Assembly (NCBI GenBank): GCA_027065935.1
Contig: JAMONI010000319.1
Coordinates: 1-6,504 of the forward strand
Length of the DNA stretch: 6,504 nt
Source: Flavobacteriales bacterium
GTDB taxonomy: Bacteria; Bacteroidota; Bacteroidia; Flavobacteriales; Flavobacteriaceae
Reading direction: 5' to 3'
The position numbers and the translations under genes were made by a program. Position 1 is the first letter of the stretch. The number at the start of each line of letters is the position of its first letter. Under the pieces are notes generated by a model. That model had not been told where the DNA came from, did not search any database, and worked only from the letters and a program-made list of their open reading frames with translations. Positions 1 to 6,306 of this stretch are shown here, piece after piece.

Positions 1-1059
1 AAAGTGGGCATTAACCAGATGACTCCTATCACGCAATTGGATGTGAACGGTATTATCCGTCACGGTAAATCCTTGCGTTTTTATTCGGTCAATAACGCCT
101 TGGGACGCGAATGGGTTCGCTTTACCGATGCGGCCAATACATACGGCGACAATTTGTTTATAGGTTCGGGAGCGGTTACGGCCATAGGAGGCGGTGAAGC
201 GGCAAACTACATTCGTGACAATGTGGATAATAATAACGGACACGAAACCTTATATCTCGGATCGGACGTAAAAGGAACGGGTAATGCCGTTCGTATTATA
301 ACGGGTCTTCAGGACGGATGGGCCTATCGTGTGGAAGCCATGACCATCAAAGGAAACGGAAATACGGGCGTGGGTGTTACCAATCCCGCCGGAAGGGTTC
401 ATATCAAACACACATACGATGCGGGAACCAACAGTAGCGGACAGAATTCCGATTTGGTAATAGGAGATATGAACGGTGTGCACTTGGAACTCGACGATAA
501 TGAAATCATCGCTATGGATAACGGAAATACCACAGGCATTCTCTATCTTAATGCCGACGGAAACGCAGTTAACATGTTCGCTCATCAAAACGGTCAGCTT
601 AATATTAACAACGGCAGCTACAGCTATGCATTAAACCTTCCCAACTTTTCAACCTCCAATATAGGACGCGCCCGGGCCAATGCATGGGTAACCTATTCCG
701 ACAGCCGTTTAAAATCCAACGTTACCGAATTAAACGGTGCATTGGACCTCATCAACCGGATAGCGCCCAAGAAGTATTTCCAACACAACAGCCGTTTTGT
801 TACGAGCGGTGAAAAGGATTCATCCGTAAAAGGCATTGAAATTTTATCCGGAGGAGAACAAACTTTCGGGTTTATTGCACAGGAATTATACCGCGTATTG
901 CCCGAAGCCGTTTATAAGCCCGAAAACGAACAAACCGATCTTTGGAGCATCGATTATCAAAAGTTGATTCCCATCCTGACGGCTGCCATTCAAGAGCAAC
1001 AAAAACAAATCGAAAAGCTCAAAGCCGAAATCGAAGCTTTAAAAAATTCGGGAAAATAA
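1..1059 (+). CDS. Fibre/adhesin-like protein with C-terminal peptidase S74 intramolecular chaperone domain (5'-truncated)
   Basis: The frame is open to the left edge, so the GTG at position 4 is probably internal. Residues below are numbered from that GTG. The visible N-terminal part is a Gly/Asn-rich beta-type fibre region. It contains two copies of the 'VGI..xxPxxxLDV' unit common in Bacteroidota tail-fibre-domain proteins: VGINQMTPITQLDV at the very start and GVGVTNPAGRVHI at 122-134. The S74 chaperone domain begins at SDSRLK (232-237). By analogy with phage endosialidases, S232 and K237 would be the Ser/Lys pair that cuts the chain just before S232. The domain continues through GFIAQELYRVLPEAV and ends in a charged heptad coiled coil (about 320-347). 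In the family, this domain trimerises and folds a beta-helical fibre, then releases itself. The natural substrate or surface target cannot be told. No phage genes are visible nearby, so a host surface or secreted protein is at least as likely as a prophage tail protein. Confidence 0.88.
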   Translation, partial: KVGINQMTPITQLDVNGIIRHGKSLRFYSVNNALGREWVRFTDAANTYGDNLFIGSGAVTAIGGGEAANYIRDNVDNNNGHETLYLGSDVKGTGNAVRIITGLQDGWAYRVEAMTIKGNGNTGVGVTNPAGRVHIKHTYDAGTNSSGQNSDLVIGDMNGVHLELDDNEIIAMDNGNTTGILYLNADGNAVNMFAHQNGQLNINNGSYSYALNLPNFSTSNIGRARANAWVTYSDSRLKSNVTELNGALDLINRIAPKKYFQHNSRFVTSGEKDSSVKGIEILSGGEQTFGFIAQELYRVLPEAVYKPENEQTDLWSIDYQKLIPILTAAIQEQQKQIEKLKAEIEALKNSGK

Positions 1060-1080
1060 ACCTTACCCTTCTCATCGGTT

Positions 1081-1113
1081 AAAAAAAGCCTCCTTGACCG
1101 GAGGCTTTTTTTA
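1081..1113. terminator. Bidirectional Rho-independent terminator between convergent genes
   Basis: A perfect 6-bp stem, GCCTCC (1088-1093) and GGAGGC (1100-1105), encloses a 6-base loop. It is flanked by seven A (1081-1087) and seven T (1106-1112), so it gives a U-tract in either direction. It lies 22 bases after the stop of the S74 gene. The TAA stop of the convergent glycosyltransferase gene (1111-1113, minus strand) lies within the flanking T-run. Confidence 0.9.
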
Positions 1114-2229
1114 TGATTCCATGAGCAATTTGGCTATCTCTTCTTCAAATTTTTCCAAAGTAAACTCCCTGCTCCACCGGTGTGCGTTTCGGTTTTTTTC
1201 TTGATAAATTTCCGGATTTTGCAAGTGGTATGCTATCTCATCGGCGATTTCGTCCGGATCGGGATTAACCAAGCTTCCACGCCTTCCTTCATCCAGCATA
1301 TAAGGGACCGCCGAAATACGCGTTGTAACGGGCAGGCATTTCCATACCATTGCTTCGGCCACCACTTTGGGCCAACCTTCGCTCCGGGAAGGAAAAATAA
1401 GAAAATGTGCGTTTTGATAGGCTTTTTTTACCTCTTCGGCCGGACGTTTGCCTAAGAGTTTGATGTATTCACCCAGAGAATTGCGTTCGATAAAAGATTC
1501 GATGTTTTTTCGTTCGGGACCGTCGCCGTAATATTCCAAACGGGCTTGTATTCCTCGCTCTTTGAGTTTTTTTACGGTTTGTGCGGCCAACAGCGGTCTT
1601 TTTCCCTCCAGTAAAGTGCCCACAAAAAGTAATCTCACGGGCTCTTGCAAGGTTTTGTCGGGTATTTCGTAAATTTCGTTTTCACTGTATGATGCGGTAA
1701 AGAACGAAAGGACGTGTACGGGTTGGTTGTCCCATTTTCCGTAGGCCAGAACTTTAGCGTTTTTCGTCAACCGGGGTGATGCAACAATTCGTTGTTGTAA
1801 TTTATAGGACCAAGGTTGCGTAGATTCCGGGTCCCAATTGCCTGCATACTTGACGGTTTTGGGTTTGGCGGGAAAAAAGATTTGGACGATACTGCCGAGC
1901 AACCCCATGTTGCCGGGAAGTCTCAAATGAATATGATCCGCCTTTCGCATTCCCCGCACTATTTTATGAATGATGTAAGGTAGTCTTACGGAGGTTTTTA
2001 AAATTTCTTTCGGAGTAATCAAAGAAAACCGGGGTACTTTCAGTATTTCGGGCATTTTATCATAAGGCAAATCGATAGGTGACGGTTGCGTTTCGGTTAC
2101 CGGGGCTACCAGAATAAAATCATCCGTATGCTTGAGCCAGAGGTTCATTTCTTTGATGTAAGGTCCGTATGCATATAACCGGCCTTGATGTTTTTTGTGG
2201 ACAACGTGGGTAACAACCAGAAATTTCAT
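1111..2229 (-). CDS. Glycosyltransferase, GT-B fold, family 4-like
   Basis: A 372-residue protein starting MKFLVVTHVVHKK. It would transfer a sugar from an activated donor to a glycan or lipid acceptor at the cytoplasmic side of the membrane; donor and acceptor cannot be told. The N-terminal Rossmann half opens with KFLVVTHVVHKKHQG and includes HLRLPGNMG. The C-terminal half starts near LLFVGTLLEGKRP (about 200-212), has YGDGPE (234-239), and carries the EX7E signature in SRSEGWPKVVAEAM, with E284 and E292 separated by seven residues. This is the donor-binding arrangement of GT4 enzymes. The reading frame extends upstream to an ATG at 2271, adding 14 residues. I prefer the ATG at 2229: the family's first beta strand begins there, the longer start abuts the upstream gene's terminator, and a -7 promoter element lies inside the extension. 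No other polysaccharide genes are adjacent, so its pathway is open. Confidence 0.9.
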   Translation of the reverse strand: MKFLVVTHVVHKKHQGRLYAYGPYIKEMNLWLKHTDDFILVAPVTETQPSPIDLPYDKMPEILKVPRFSLITPKEILKTSVRLPYIIHKIVRGMRKADHIHLRLPGNMGLLGSIVQIFFPAKPKTVKYAGNWDPESTQPWSYKLQQRIVASPRLTKNAKVLAYGKWDNQPVHVLSFFTASYSENEIYEIPDKTLQEPVRLLFVGTLLEGKRPLLAAQTVKKLKERGIQARLEYYGDGPERKNIESFIERNSLGEYIKLLGKRPAEEVKKAYQNAHFLIFPSRSEGWPKVVAEAMVWKCLPVTTRISAVPYMLDEGRRGSLVNPDPDEIADEIAYHLQNPEIYQEKNRNAHRWSREFTLEKFEEEIAKLLMES

Positions 2230-2249
2230 AAACTCGGACGGATTTAGAA

Positions 2250-2257
2250 CAAAGTTA
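2250..2257 (-). promoter_or_regulatory. Probable -7 element of the glycosyltransferase promoter
   Basis: Read on the minus strand this is TAACTTTG, an exact match to the Bacteroidota -7 consensus TAnnTTTG. It lies 20 bases before the ATG at 2229 and just after the upstream gene's terminator. The -33 region is only a T-run, so the match there is weak. Confidence 0.5.
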
Positions 2258-2271
2258 CGATTTGAACGCAT

Positions 2272-2298
2272 AAAAAAAAAGCGGACCCAAAGGTCCGC
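2272..2298 (-). terminator. Rho-independent terminator of the winged-helix repeat gene
   Basis: A perfect 7-bp stem, GCGGACC (2281-2287) and GGTCCGC (2292-2298), encloses the loop CAAA. On the minus strand it is followed by nine U (A-run 2272-2280). It lies 27 bases past the stop codon of the 631-residue gene and should separate that gene from the glycosyltransferase gene. Confidence 0.9.
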
Positions 2299-2325
2299 CG
2301 AATTAAACCGGTATTGAGATTACAA

Positions 2326-4221
2326 TTAAACTTCGATTTCGGTCCAAAAGTTTTCCAATCCTTCGAGTTCTTCGGCCGCTTCTATAAGGAGCAAACCGTT
2401 TTCGGTGATGCCGTTTGAACTGACGTATCTCGCTTTTCTAAGTAATGTGAGTGTATTTTCGAAGGTTTCCAAGTCCATTTTCAATAATTTGAGGGCTTTT
2501 TTCCAATTATCGGGCAGGATGCGCACTTTTCTTTCTTTCACGTACAGACTACCCACTTCCTTCAAGGCGCGCAAAAGGTTGATAATATCGGGAGTTACGG
2601 GATACTTAAAATCACCCGCCAGTCCCGAAGTGGCTTGCTTGATTTTCTTGCCGGGTTCGGTCAGGAATATCATACGGTTGGGATAAAAATGGATGATGGC
2701 TCTTGCATCGAGTTTTTCGATGAGTTGAAGGAGTTGTTCATCGCCGTATTGGGGAAACTCTTTTTTCAGATCTTCCAAATAAATTCCGGTCGTATAGGGA
2801 ATTTTTTTGATGATTTCCAAGCCGTATTTGGTGATGTTGGGCGTTTTGTTGTTGTAGGCCAATTCGGCAAAAAAGCGTCCCGTGGGCGTAGGGGCATTGG
2901 AAATCAATCCTGCACTTTTGGCTTTTTCGATGGCGCTCCGGTCGGGCGACAGGAAAGCATGCCGGGTTATGGTGACGGCTTTAACGCCTTCGGCGGGGAT
3001 TTCTTTAGGGTTGTTTGCCAATATTTCCAAAACACGGCTTCCGTCGTAGGTCAACTTGTAATACATTTTTTCGTCTTTATCCAATTCGGGTTCGATGAGT
3101 TGGAAACCTTGCAGTCCGAACAATGCGGCGTCGAAATCGTAAATCTTATTGAACCACTCTTCGGCCGATTTGGTCAGGTCCAATTCTTCCACATAGCGTT
3201 GCTTGAGGGCGGGCAGTTCTTTCAGTCGCCGTCCGTATTTTTCTTTGAGCGCCAACGCTTCTTTGTAGCGTTTGTCGATAAAAGCCGACTTGATGTTTTT
3301 CTTTGTGGCTTTATAATCGGGATTTTGTTGATATTTTTCTTCGATTTCACGTATGGTTTGTAAAATGCCGAGTTCCAGTTCGTCGATATCGATACTCATG
3401 GGATCGATGTGGAATTCGTCATAAAACAAATCGGCTGCGCGTAACAGGTGAACACCCGCCGGCAAAAAATCGCCTTGTTCGGTAATCAAGGCTTGGGCTA
3501 CCAAATCTTTTTTCAGTTCGTCGGCAACGGGAATGTTTTCGGAAATGTCGAGCATCGCTTGCAAATATTCCTCGGTAACCGGTTTGAAAAATGCGCCTTT
3601 CAGTAATGCCGCCCTGATTTGCTGACCGATACCGGTGAGGTTGTAATAAGCGCCCGACGGAGCGGAAAACGACATCAATCGCAATGCTTCGGATTCCAAA
3701 ATTTGAAATTTATCGGCATCGAGCAGTTCGCGTTTGGGGGATGGGCCGGGAAGCGTTTTCTTTAAAAATTCCTGCAATTTTGAATTAATGTAAAAATAAG
3801 GCCGTACGCTTTCATAGACCTCCAAGACTTTTTTTCCGAATTCGCTCAAGAGATTGTTGACCGCCAATCCCCGTTTTTCCAGTTCATCCTTCATTATATC
3901 GTTGATGCGGTCTTTGGCCATTTCGGCCGTATAGAGCATGTTGATGATTTCACTGCCGACAAAGCGGAAGTCGTCCGTATATTGTTCCAAACCGGGCATA
4001 ACGCCGTTCATTTGAGAGATACGGTATCCTTCCATCAACATCATTCCCGGATACGTCAGGTAAAAATGATCTTCATCTTCTCTCAACAAGCCCATTTGAA
4101 CCAATTGCACGTAGTACAGGTAATCTTTATCCGATTCCAATATTTCCAAGGAATCGATGTTGTCCATTTTTTTGTCGAAGACGTCTTCGAGAATTTTCAA
4201 ATGTTTTTTGGTCAGTATCAT
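2326..4221 (-). CDS. Multi-winged-helix protein, DUF505-like, function unknown
   Basis: A 631-residue soluble protein with no signal peptide or membrane segment. From memory its character resembles the uncharacterised DUF505 family, better known from archaea; I could not check this. The sequence shows a recurring unit: an amphipathic helix, then a 'GLL/GLI'-type turn, then a wing of the form hLTxxGxxhhxx. Clear copies are YLTYPGMMLM (54-63), LLSEFGKKVL (124-133), NLTGIGQQIR (194-203), FLPAGVHLLR (252-261), KLTYDGSRVL (389-398), APTPTGRFFA (443-452), NITKYGLEII (462-471), FLTEPGKKIK (519-528) and GITENGLLLI (604-613). This is how winged helix-turn-helix domains usually end. A charged, probably helical stretch (about 280-350) sits in the middle. 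Tandem wings suggest nucleic-acid or protein binding, but no catalytic motif is visible. The gene stands alone between two terminators. The start follows an A-rich leader without a ribosome binding site, and I found no clear promoter in the 4222-4312 gap. Confidence 0.85.
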   Translation of the reverse strand: MILTKKHLKILEDVFDKKMDNIDSLEILESDKDYLYYVQLVQMGLLREDEDHFYLTYPGMMLMEGYRISQMNGVMPGLEQYTDDFRFVGSEIINMLYTAEMAKDRINDIMKDELEKRGLAVNNLLSEFGKKVLEVYESVRPYFYINSKLQEFLKKTLPGPSPKRELLDADKFQILESEALRLMSFSAPSGAYYNLTGIGQQIRAALLKGAFFKPVTEEYLQAMLDISENIPVADELKKDLVAQALITEQGDFLPAGVHLLRAADLFYDEFHIDPMSIDIDELELGILQTIREIEEKYQQNPDYKATKKNIKSAFIDKRYKEALALKEKYGRRLKELPALKQRYVEELDLTKSAEEWFNKIYDFDAALFGLQGFQLIEPELDKDEKMYYKLTYDGSRVLEILANNPKEIPAEGVKAVTITRHAFLSPDRSAIEKAKSAGLISNAPTPTGRFFAELAYNNKTPNITKYGLEIIKKIPYTTGIYLEDLKKEFPQYGDEQLLQLIEKLDARAIIHFYPNRMIFLTEPGKKIKQATSGLAGDFKYPVTPDIINLLRALKEVGSLYVKERKVRILPDNWKKALKLLKMDLETFENTLTLLRKARYVSSNGITENGLLLIEAAEELEGLENFWTEIEV

Positions 4222-4312
4222 AGTTTTTTGTTTTTTTCGGTTGATGAAGCAATAAAATCATACCGTCGGGGCGGTTCTCACCATTTTGTCAGTTTTTCGG
4301 AAAAGTTGGCAT

Positions 4313-4344
4313 AAAAAAAGACCGTCCCTTCCGGACGGCCTTTT
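4313..4344 (-). terminator. Rho-independent terminator of the ferredoxin gene
   Basis: The core stem is CCGTCC (4322-4327) with GGACGG (4333-4338) and a 5-base loop. It extends by a G-U and a G-C pair and by AAAA/TTTT pairing. On the minus strand a run of seven U follows (A-run 4313-4319). It begins 23 bases after the ferredoxin stop codon. Confidence 0.88.
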
Positions 4345-4367
4345 GAGGTTGATGTCAAATTAAACGC

Positions 4368-4682
4368 TTACTCGCAGTGTAATTTGGCTTTTTTGGCCAA
4401 GAGTTCGTCTTCGCTTTCTTCGTGTTCGGGATGTTGAACGATGGCATCGACGGGACAAACGGCCACACATTGAGGCTCGTCATAGAAGCCTTTACACTCG
4501 GTACATTTATCGGGAACGATGTAGTAAAAATCGTCCGAAATGGGGTCGTGTTCGTTGCCGTCGTCCAAGCAAGTGCCGTCAGCCATGGTCCAAGGTTCAC
4601 CGGGTTCGTAGATAGCGGTGTTAGGGCATTCGGAGATACAAGCTCCGCAGTTGATGCAATCTTCGTTTATTAACAGTGCCAT
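4368..4682 (-). CDS. 2[4Fe-4S] ferredoxin, YfhL-like
   Basis: A 104-residue cytoplasmic electron carrier. The first cluster motif is CINCGACISECP (C9, C12, C15, C19). The second is CTECKGFYDEPQCVAVCP (C60, C63, C72, C76), with the eight-residue gap between its second and third cysteines that marks YfhL- and Allochromatium-type ferredoxins. Such proteins usually have low-potential clusters. The 40-residue spacer between motifs is rich in acidic residues and holds an extra cysteine (C38). An acidic, charged tail follows the second motif and ends in C103. The redox partner is not visible. It is transcribed divergently from the acyl-CoA reductase gene across 51 bases, an arrangement I recall from flavobacterial genomes, and has its own terminator, so it is probably monocistronic. 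The start MALLINEDC is the usual beginning for this family. Confidence 0.94.
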   Translation of the reverse strand: MALLINEDCINCGACISECPNTAIYEPGEPWTMADGTCLDDGNEHDPISDDFYYIVPDKCTECKGFYDEPQCVAVCPVDAIVQHPEHEESEDELLAKKAKLHCE

Positions 4683-4697
4683 AGTTCTAAAGTTTAG

Positions 4698-4705
4698 TAT
4701 TTTTG
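4698..4705 (+). promoter_or_regulatory. Probable -7 element for the acyl-CoA reductase / rlmH operon
   Basis: TATTTTTG matches the TAnnTTTG consensus and ends 28 bases before the ATG at 4734, leaving a short A/T-rich leader. The -33 position would fall around the ferredoxin start codon and shows no clear TTG. It lies six bases from the opposing element at 4711-4718. Confidence 0.5.
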
Positions 4706-4710
4706 TATCA

Positions 4711-4718
4711 CAAATATA
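4711..4718 (-). promoter_or_regulatory. Probable -7 element for the ferredoxin gene
   Basis: Read on the minus strand this is TATATTTG, an exact TAnnTTTG match. It ends 28 bases before the ferredoxin ATG (first base at 4682). The -33 region overlaps the first codons of the acyl-CoA reductase gene and holds only a weak GTTT-type match. Confidence 0.5.
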
Positions 4719-4733
4719 TAATTAATTTTTTAA

Positions 4734-5801
4734 ATGAAACCCTCCCGGATAAAAAATTCTTTGGTTCGTCTCGGAAAAATTTTGGAAAAAACGGCCAACA
4801 CATCCCCCGCTTCCGGCGAAAAAGACCCGTATTTGTCTGCCTTTCTGTCCGTTATCAAACTTGTACCCGAAAAAAACCCTTGGTTCACGCCCGAACATCT
4901 GCAAACCGCCTTTCGATATTGGGCCAATGCGCTCACTCCCGGAAAAATAAGCAAGTGGATTGATTCTTACACCCTTGACCGAGACTTTACTCCCAAAACG
5001 ATAGGTATCGTTACGGCGGGGAATATTCCTTTGGTGGGCTTGCACGATATGCTGAGCGTATTGGTGTCGGGGCATAAGGCCGTGATTAAAATGTCATCGC
5101 AAGGCAATCTGTTGCTCCCCGCAATTTATAAATTTCTTTCCGCCATAAATCCCGATTGGAAAAACAAAGTGGAATTCACCGACGGAAACCTAACGAATAT
5201 TGACGCCGTTATAGCTACCGGAAGCGACAATACCGCACGTTATTTTGCGTATTATTTCGGCAAATATCCTCACATCATCCGGAAAAACCGCAACGGCATT
5301 GCCGTGTTGACCGGCCGGGAAACCGAAGAAGAAATGGAAGGCTTGGCCGACGACATGATGTTGTATTTCGGATTGGGTTGCCGTAATGTGTCGAAAATTT
5401 TCATACCCGAAGATTACGATTTGAATCGAATTTTCAAAAGTTCGCTCAAATACACCCACTATGTCAATCACCGGAAATACATGAATAATTTCAGATATAA
5501 CAAAGCCGTTCTGCTGATGAGTACCGACGCAAACCAACGTAATGCTTTGCTGGAAAACGGATTGATATTGCTTAAGAAAGACCATCGTTACGCTTCACCC
5601 GTCGGGGTAATTTATTACGAAACATACCAACGCATCGAAGAGGTGAAAAAAATCATCGAACACGACCGAGATAAAATTCAAGTGGTGGTAACGAATACGG
5701 ACCTCCCCGGTGCCGTTCCTTTCGGCAAAGCGCAACAACCCGAATTGTGGGACTACGCCGACGGTGTGGATACGGTACAATTTTTATTAAACCTCAACTG
5801 A
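4734..5801 (+). CDS. Acyl-CoA reductase, LuxC-like (aldehyde dehydrogenase superfamily)
   Basis: A 355-residue cytoplasmic protein. LuxC-type enzymes reduce a fatty acyl group, from acyl-CoA or an acyl-protein, to the fatty aldehyde with NADPH. The nucleotide-binding part contains GIVTAGNIPLVGLHD (91-105) and the strand-turn IATGSDNTARYFA (160-172). The likely catalytic cysteine, C216, lies in FGLGCRNVSKIF, the place and context of the thioester-forming nucleophile in the superfamily. Bioluminescence LuxC is longer (nearly 480 residues from memory). This shorter form is the one usual in Bacteroidota and lacks luxD, luxE and luxAB neighbours, so light production is not implied. Its physiological substrate is unknown. 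The start follows a long A/T-rich leader with no ribosome binding site. rlmH starts 4 bases after the stop, so the two are probably co-transcribed. Confidence 0.88.
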   Translation: MKPSRIKNSLVRLGKILEKTANTSPASGEKDPYLSAFLSVIKLVPEKNPWFTPEHLQTAFRYWANALTPGKISKWIDSYTLDRDFTPKTIGIVTAGNIPLVGLHDMLSVLVSGHKAVIKMSSQGNLLLPAIYKFLSAINPDWKNKVEFTDGNLTNIDAVIATGSDNTARYFAYYFGKYPHIIRKNRNGIAVLTGRETEEEMEGLADDMMLYFGLGCRNVSKIFIPEDYDLNRIFKSSLKYTHYVNHRKYMNNFRYNKAVLLMSTDANQRNALLENGLILLKKDHRYASPVGVIYYETYQRIEEVKKIIEHDRDKIQVVVTNTDLPGAVPFGKAQQPELWDYADGVDTVQFLLNLN

Positions 5802-5805
5802 GCTT

Positions 5806-6279
5806 ATGAAAATAAAGTGGATTGTTATAGGAAAAACCGATGATAAATGTATCGGTGAACTCACGGAAAAATACCTGATGCGCCTGCGCGGATTTATTCC
5901 GGCGGAACTCATTGAAATTCCCGACCTGAAAAAAACCAAAACCATGCCCGAACGCCTTCGCAAAGAAAAGGAAGGCAATCTGATTTTGAAGCAAATCAAA
6001 CCCGGTGATTATGTGGTGTTGTTGGACGAAAATGGGCGGTCGTTTAGTTCGTTGCAATGGTCGAAACATTTGGAAAAACTTACGGCCCGGATTCCGGGAA
6101 ATCTTCTGTTCGTTACGGGCGGTGCTTACGGATTTTCCGAAGCCGTTTACAACCGTGCCGATGAAAAATTATCCCTCTCGCCCATGACCTTTTCGCATCA
6201 AATCATCAGGCCCCTATTTGCCGAGCAACTTTACCGTGCCTTCAGCATCATCAAAGGACATCCCTATCATAACGAATAA
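5806..6279 (+). CDS. rlmH: 23S rRNA (pseudouridine-1915-N3)-methyltransferase RlmH
   Basis: A 157-residue SPOUT-class enzyme, the normal length for the family. It methylates N3 of pseudouridine 1915 in helix 69 of 23S rRNA using S-adenosylmethionine and acts as a dimer on assembled ribosomes. Family landmarks are all present: the start MKIKWIVIGKTDD, LLDENGRSFSS (72-82), the cofactor-knot loop FVTGGAYGF (102-110), LSLSPMTFSHQIIRPLFAEQ (122-141) and the invariant tail YRAFSIIKGHPYHNE (143-157). No key residue is missing. The start codon follows the acyl-CoA reductase stop by 4 bases, with no Shine-Dalgarno sequence, suggesting translation in the same transcript. No terminator hairpin is visible after its stop. 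Confidence 0.97.
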   Translation: MKIKWIVIGKTDDKCIGELTEKYLMRLRGFIPAELIEIPDLKKTKTMPERLRKEKEGNLILKQIKPGDYVVLLDENGRSFSSLQWSKHLEKLTARIPGNLLFVTGGAYGFSEAVYNRADEKLSLSPMTFSHQIIRPLFAEQLYRAFSIIKGHPYHNE

Positions 6280-6281
6280 AC

Positions 6282-6289
6282 TACATTTG
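6282..6289 (+). promoter_or_regulatory. Probable -7 element for the membrane protein gene
   Basis: TACATTTG, followed by C, fits the extended consensus TAnnTTTGC. It starts two bases after the rlmH stop codon and ends 17 bases before the ATG at 6307. No clear -33 TTG is seen at the expected distance within rlmH. Confidence 0.5.
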
Positions 6290-6306
6290 CCAGAAAATTC
6301 TTAATC

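Noticed and set aside
1..1059. Prophage or phage tail cluster at the left edge
   Set aside because: The S74 domain alone is not enough: such domains are frequent in Bacteroidota chromosomal proteins, and no other phage gene is visible in the window.
1111..2229. Polysaccharide biosynthesis cluster around the glycosyltransferase
   Set aside because: Only one glycosyltransferase is present. Its neighbours are unrelated and terminators bound it on both sides.
2635..3363. Plus-strand open frame of 242 codons opposite the winged-helix repeat gene
   Set aside because: Its translation is Phe/Gly-rich with no recognisable motif, and the minus-strand frame has clear repeated protein motifs, a terminator and matching codon use. 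It is a mirror of the codon usage of the real gene.
4222..4312. Promoter or small RNA in the gap before the winged-helix repeat gene
   Set aside because: The only candidate, TATGATTT near TATTGC on the minus strand, deviates from TAnnTTTG, and no stable hairpin or conserved pattern was seen. A promoter must exist here or within the ferredoxin transcript, but I cannot place it.
4722..5075. Minus-strand open frame across the divergent promoter region and the acyl-CoA reductase start
   Set aside because: It overlaps the well-supported acyl-CoA reductase gene, has low-complexity Arg/Gly/Phe-rich content, and would extend into the ferredoxin promoter.
5190..5585. Minus-strand open frame of 131 codons inside the acyl-CoA reductase gene
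   Set aside because: It lies wholly inside a gene with conserved motifs, and its translation has no recognisable family or promoter.
4734..5801. Bioluminescence (lux) operon
   Set aside because: Only a LuxC-like reductase is present, in a shorter form, with no luciferase, thioesterase or acyl-protein synthetase genes next to it.
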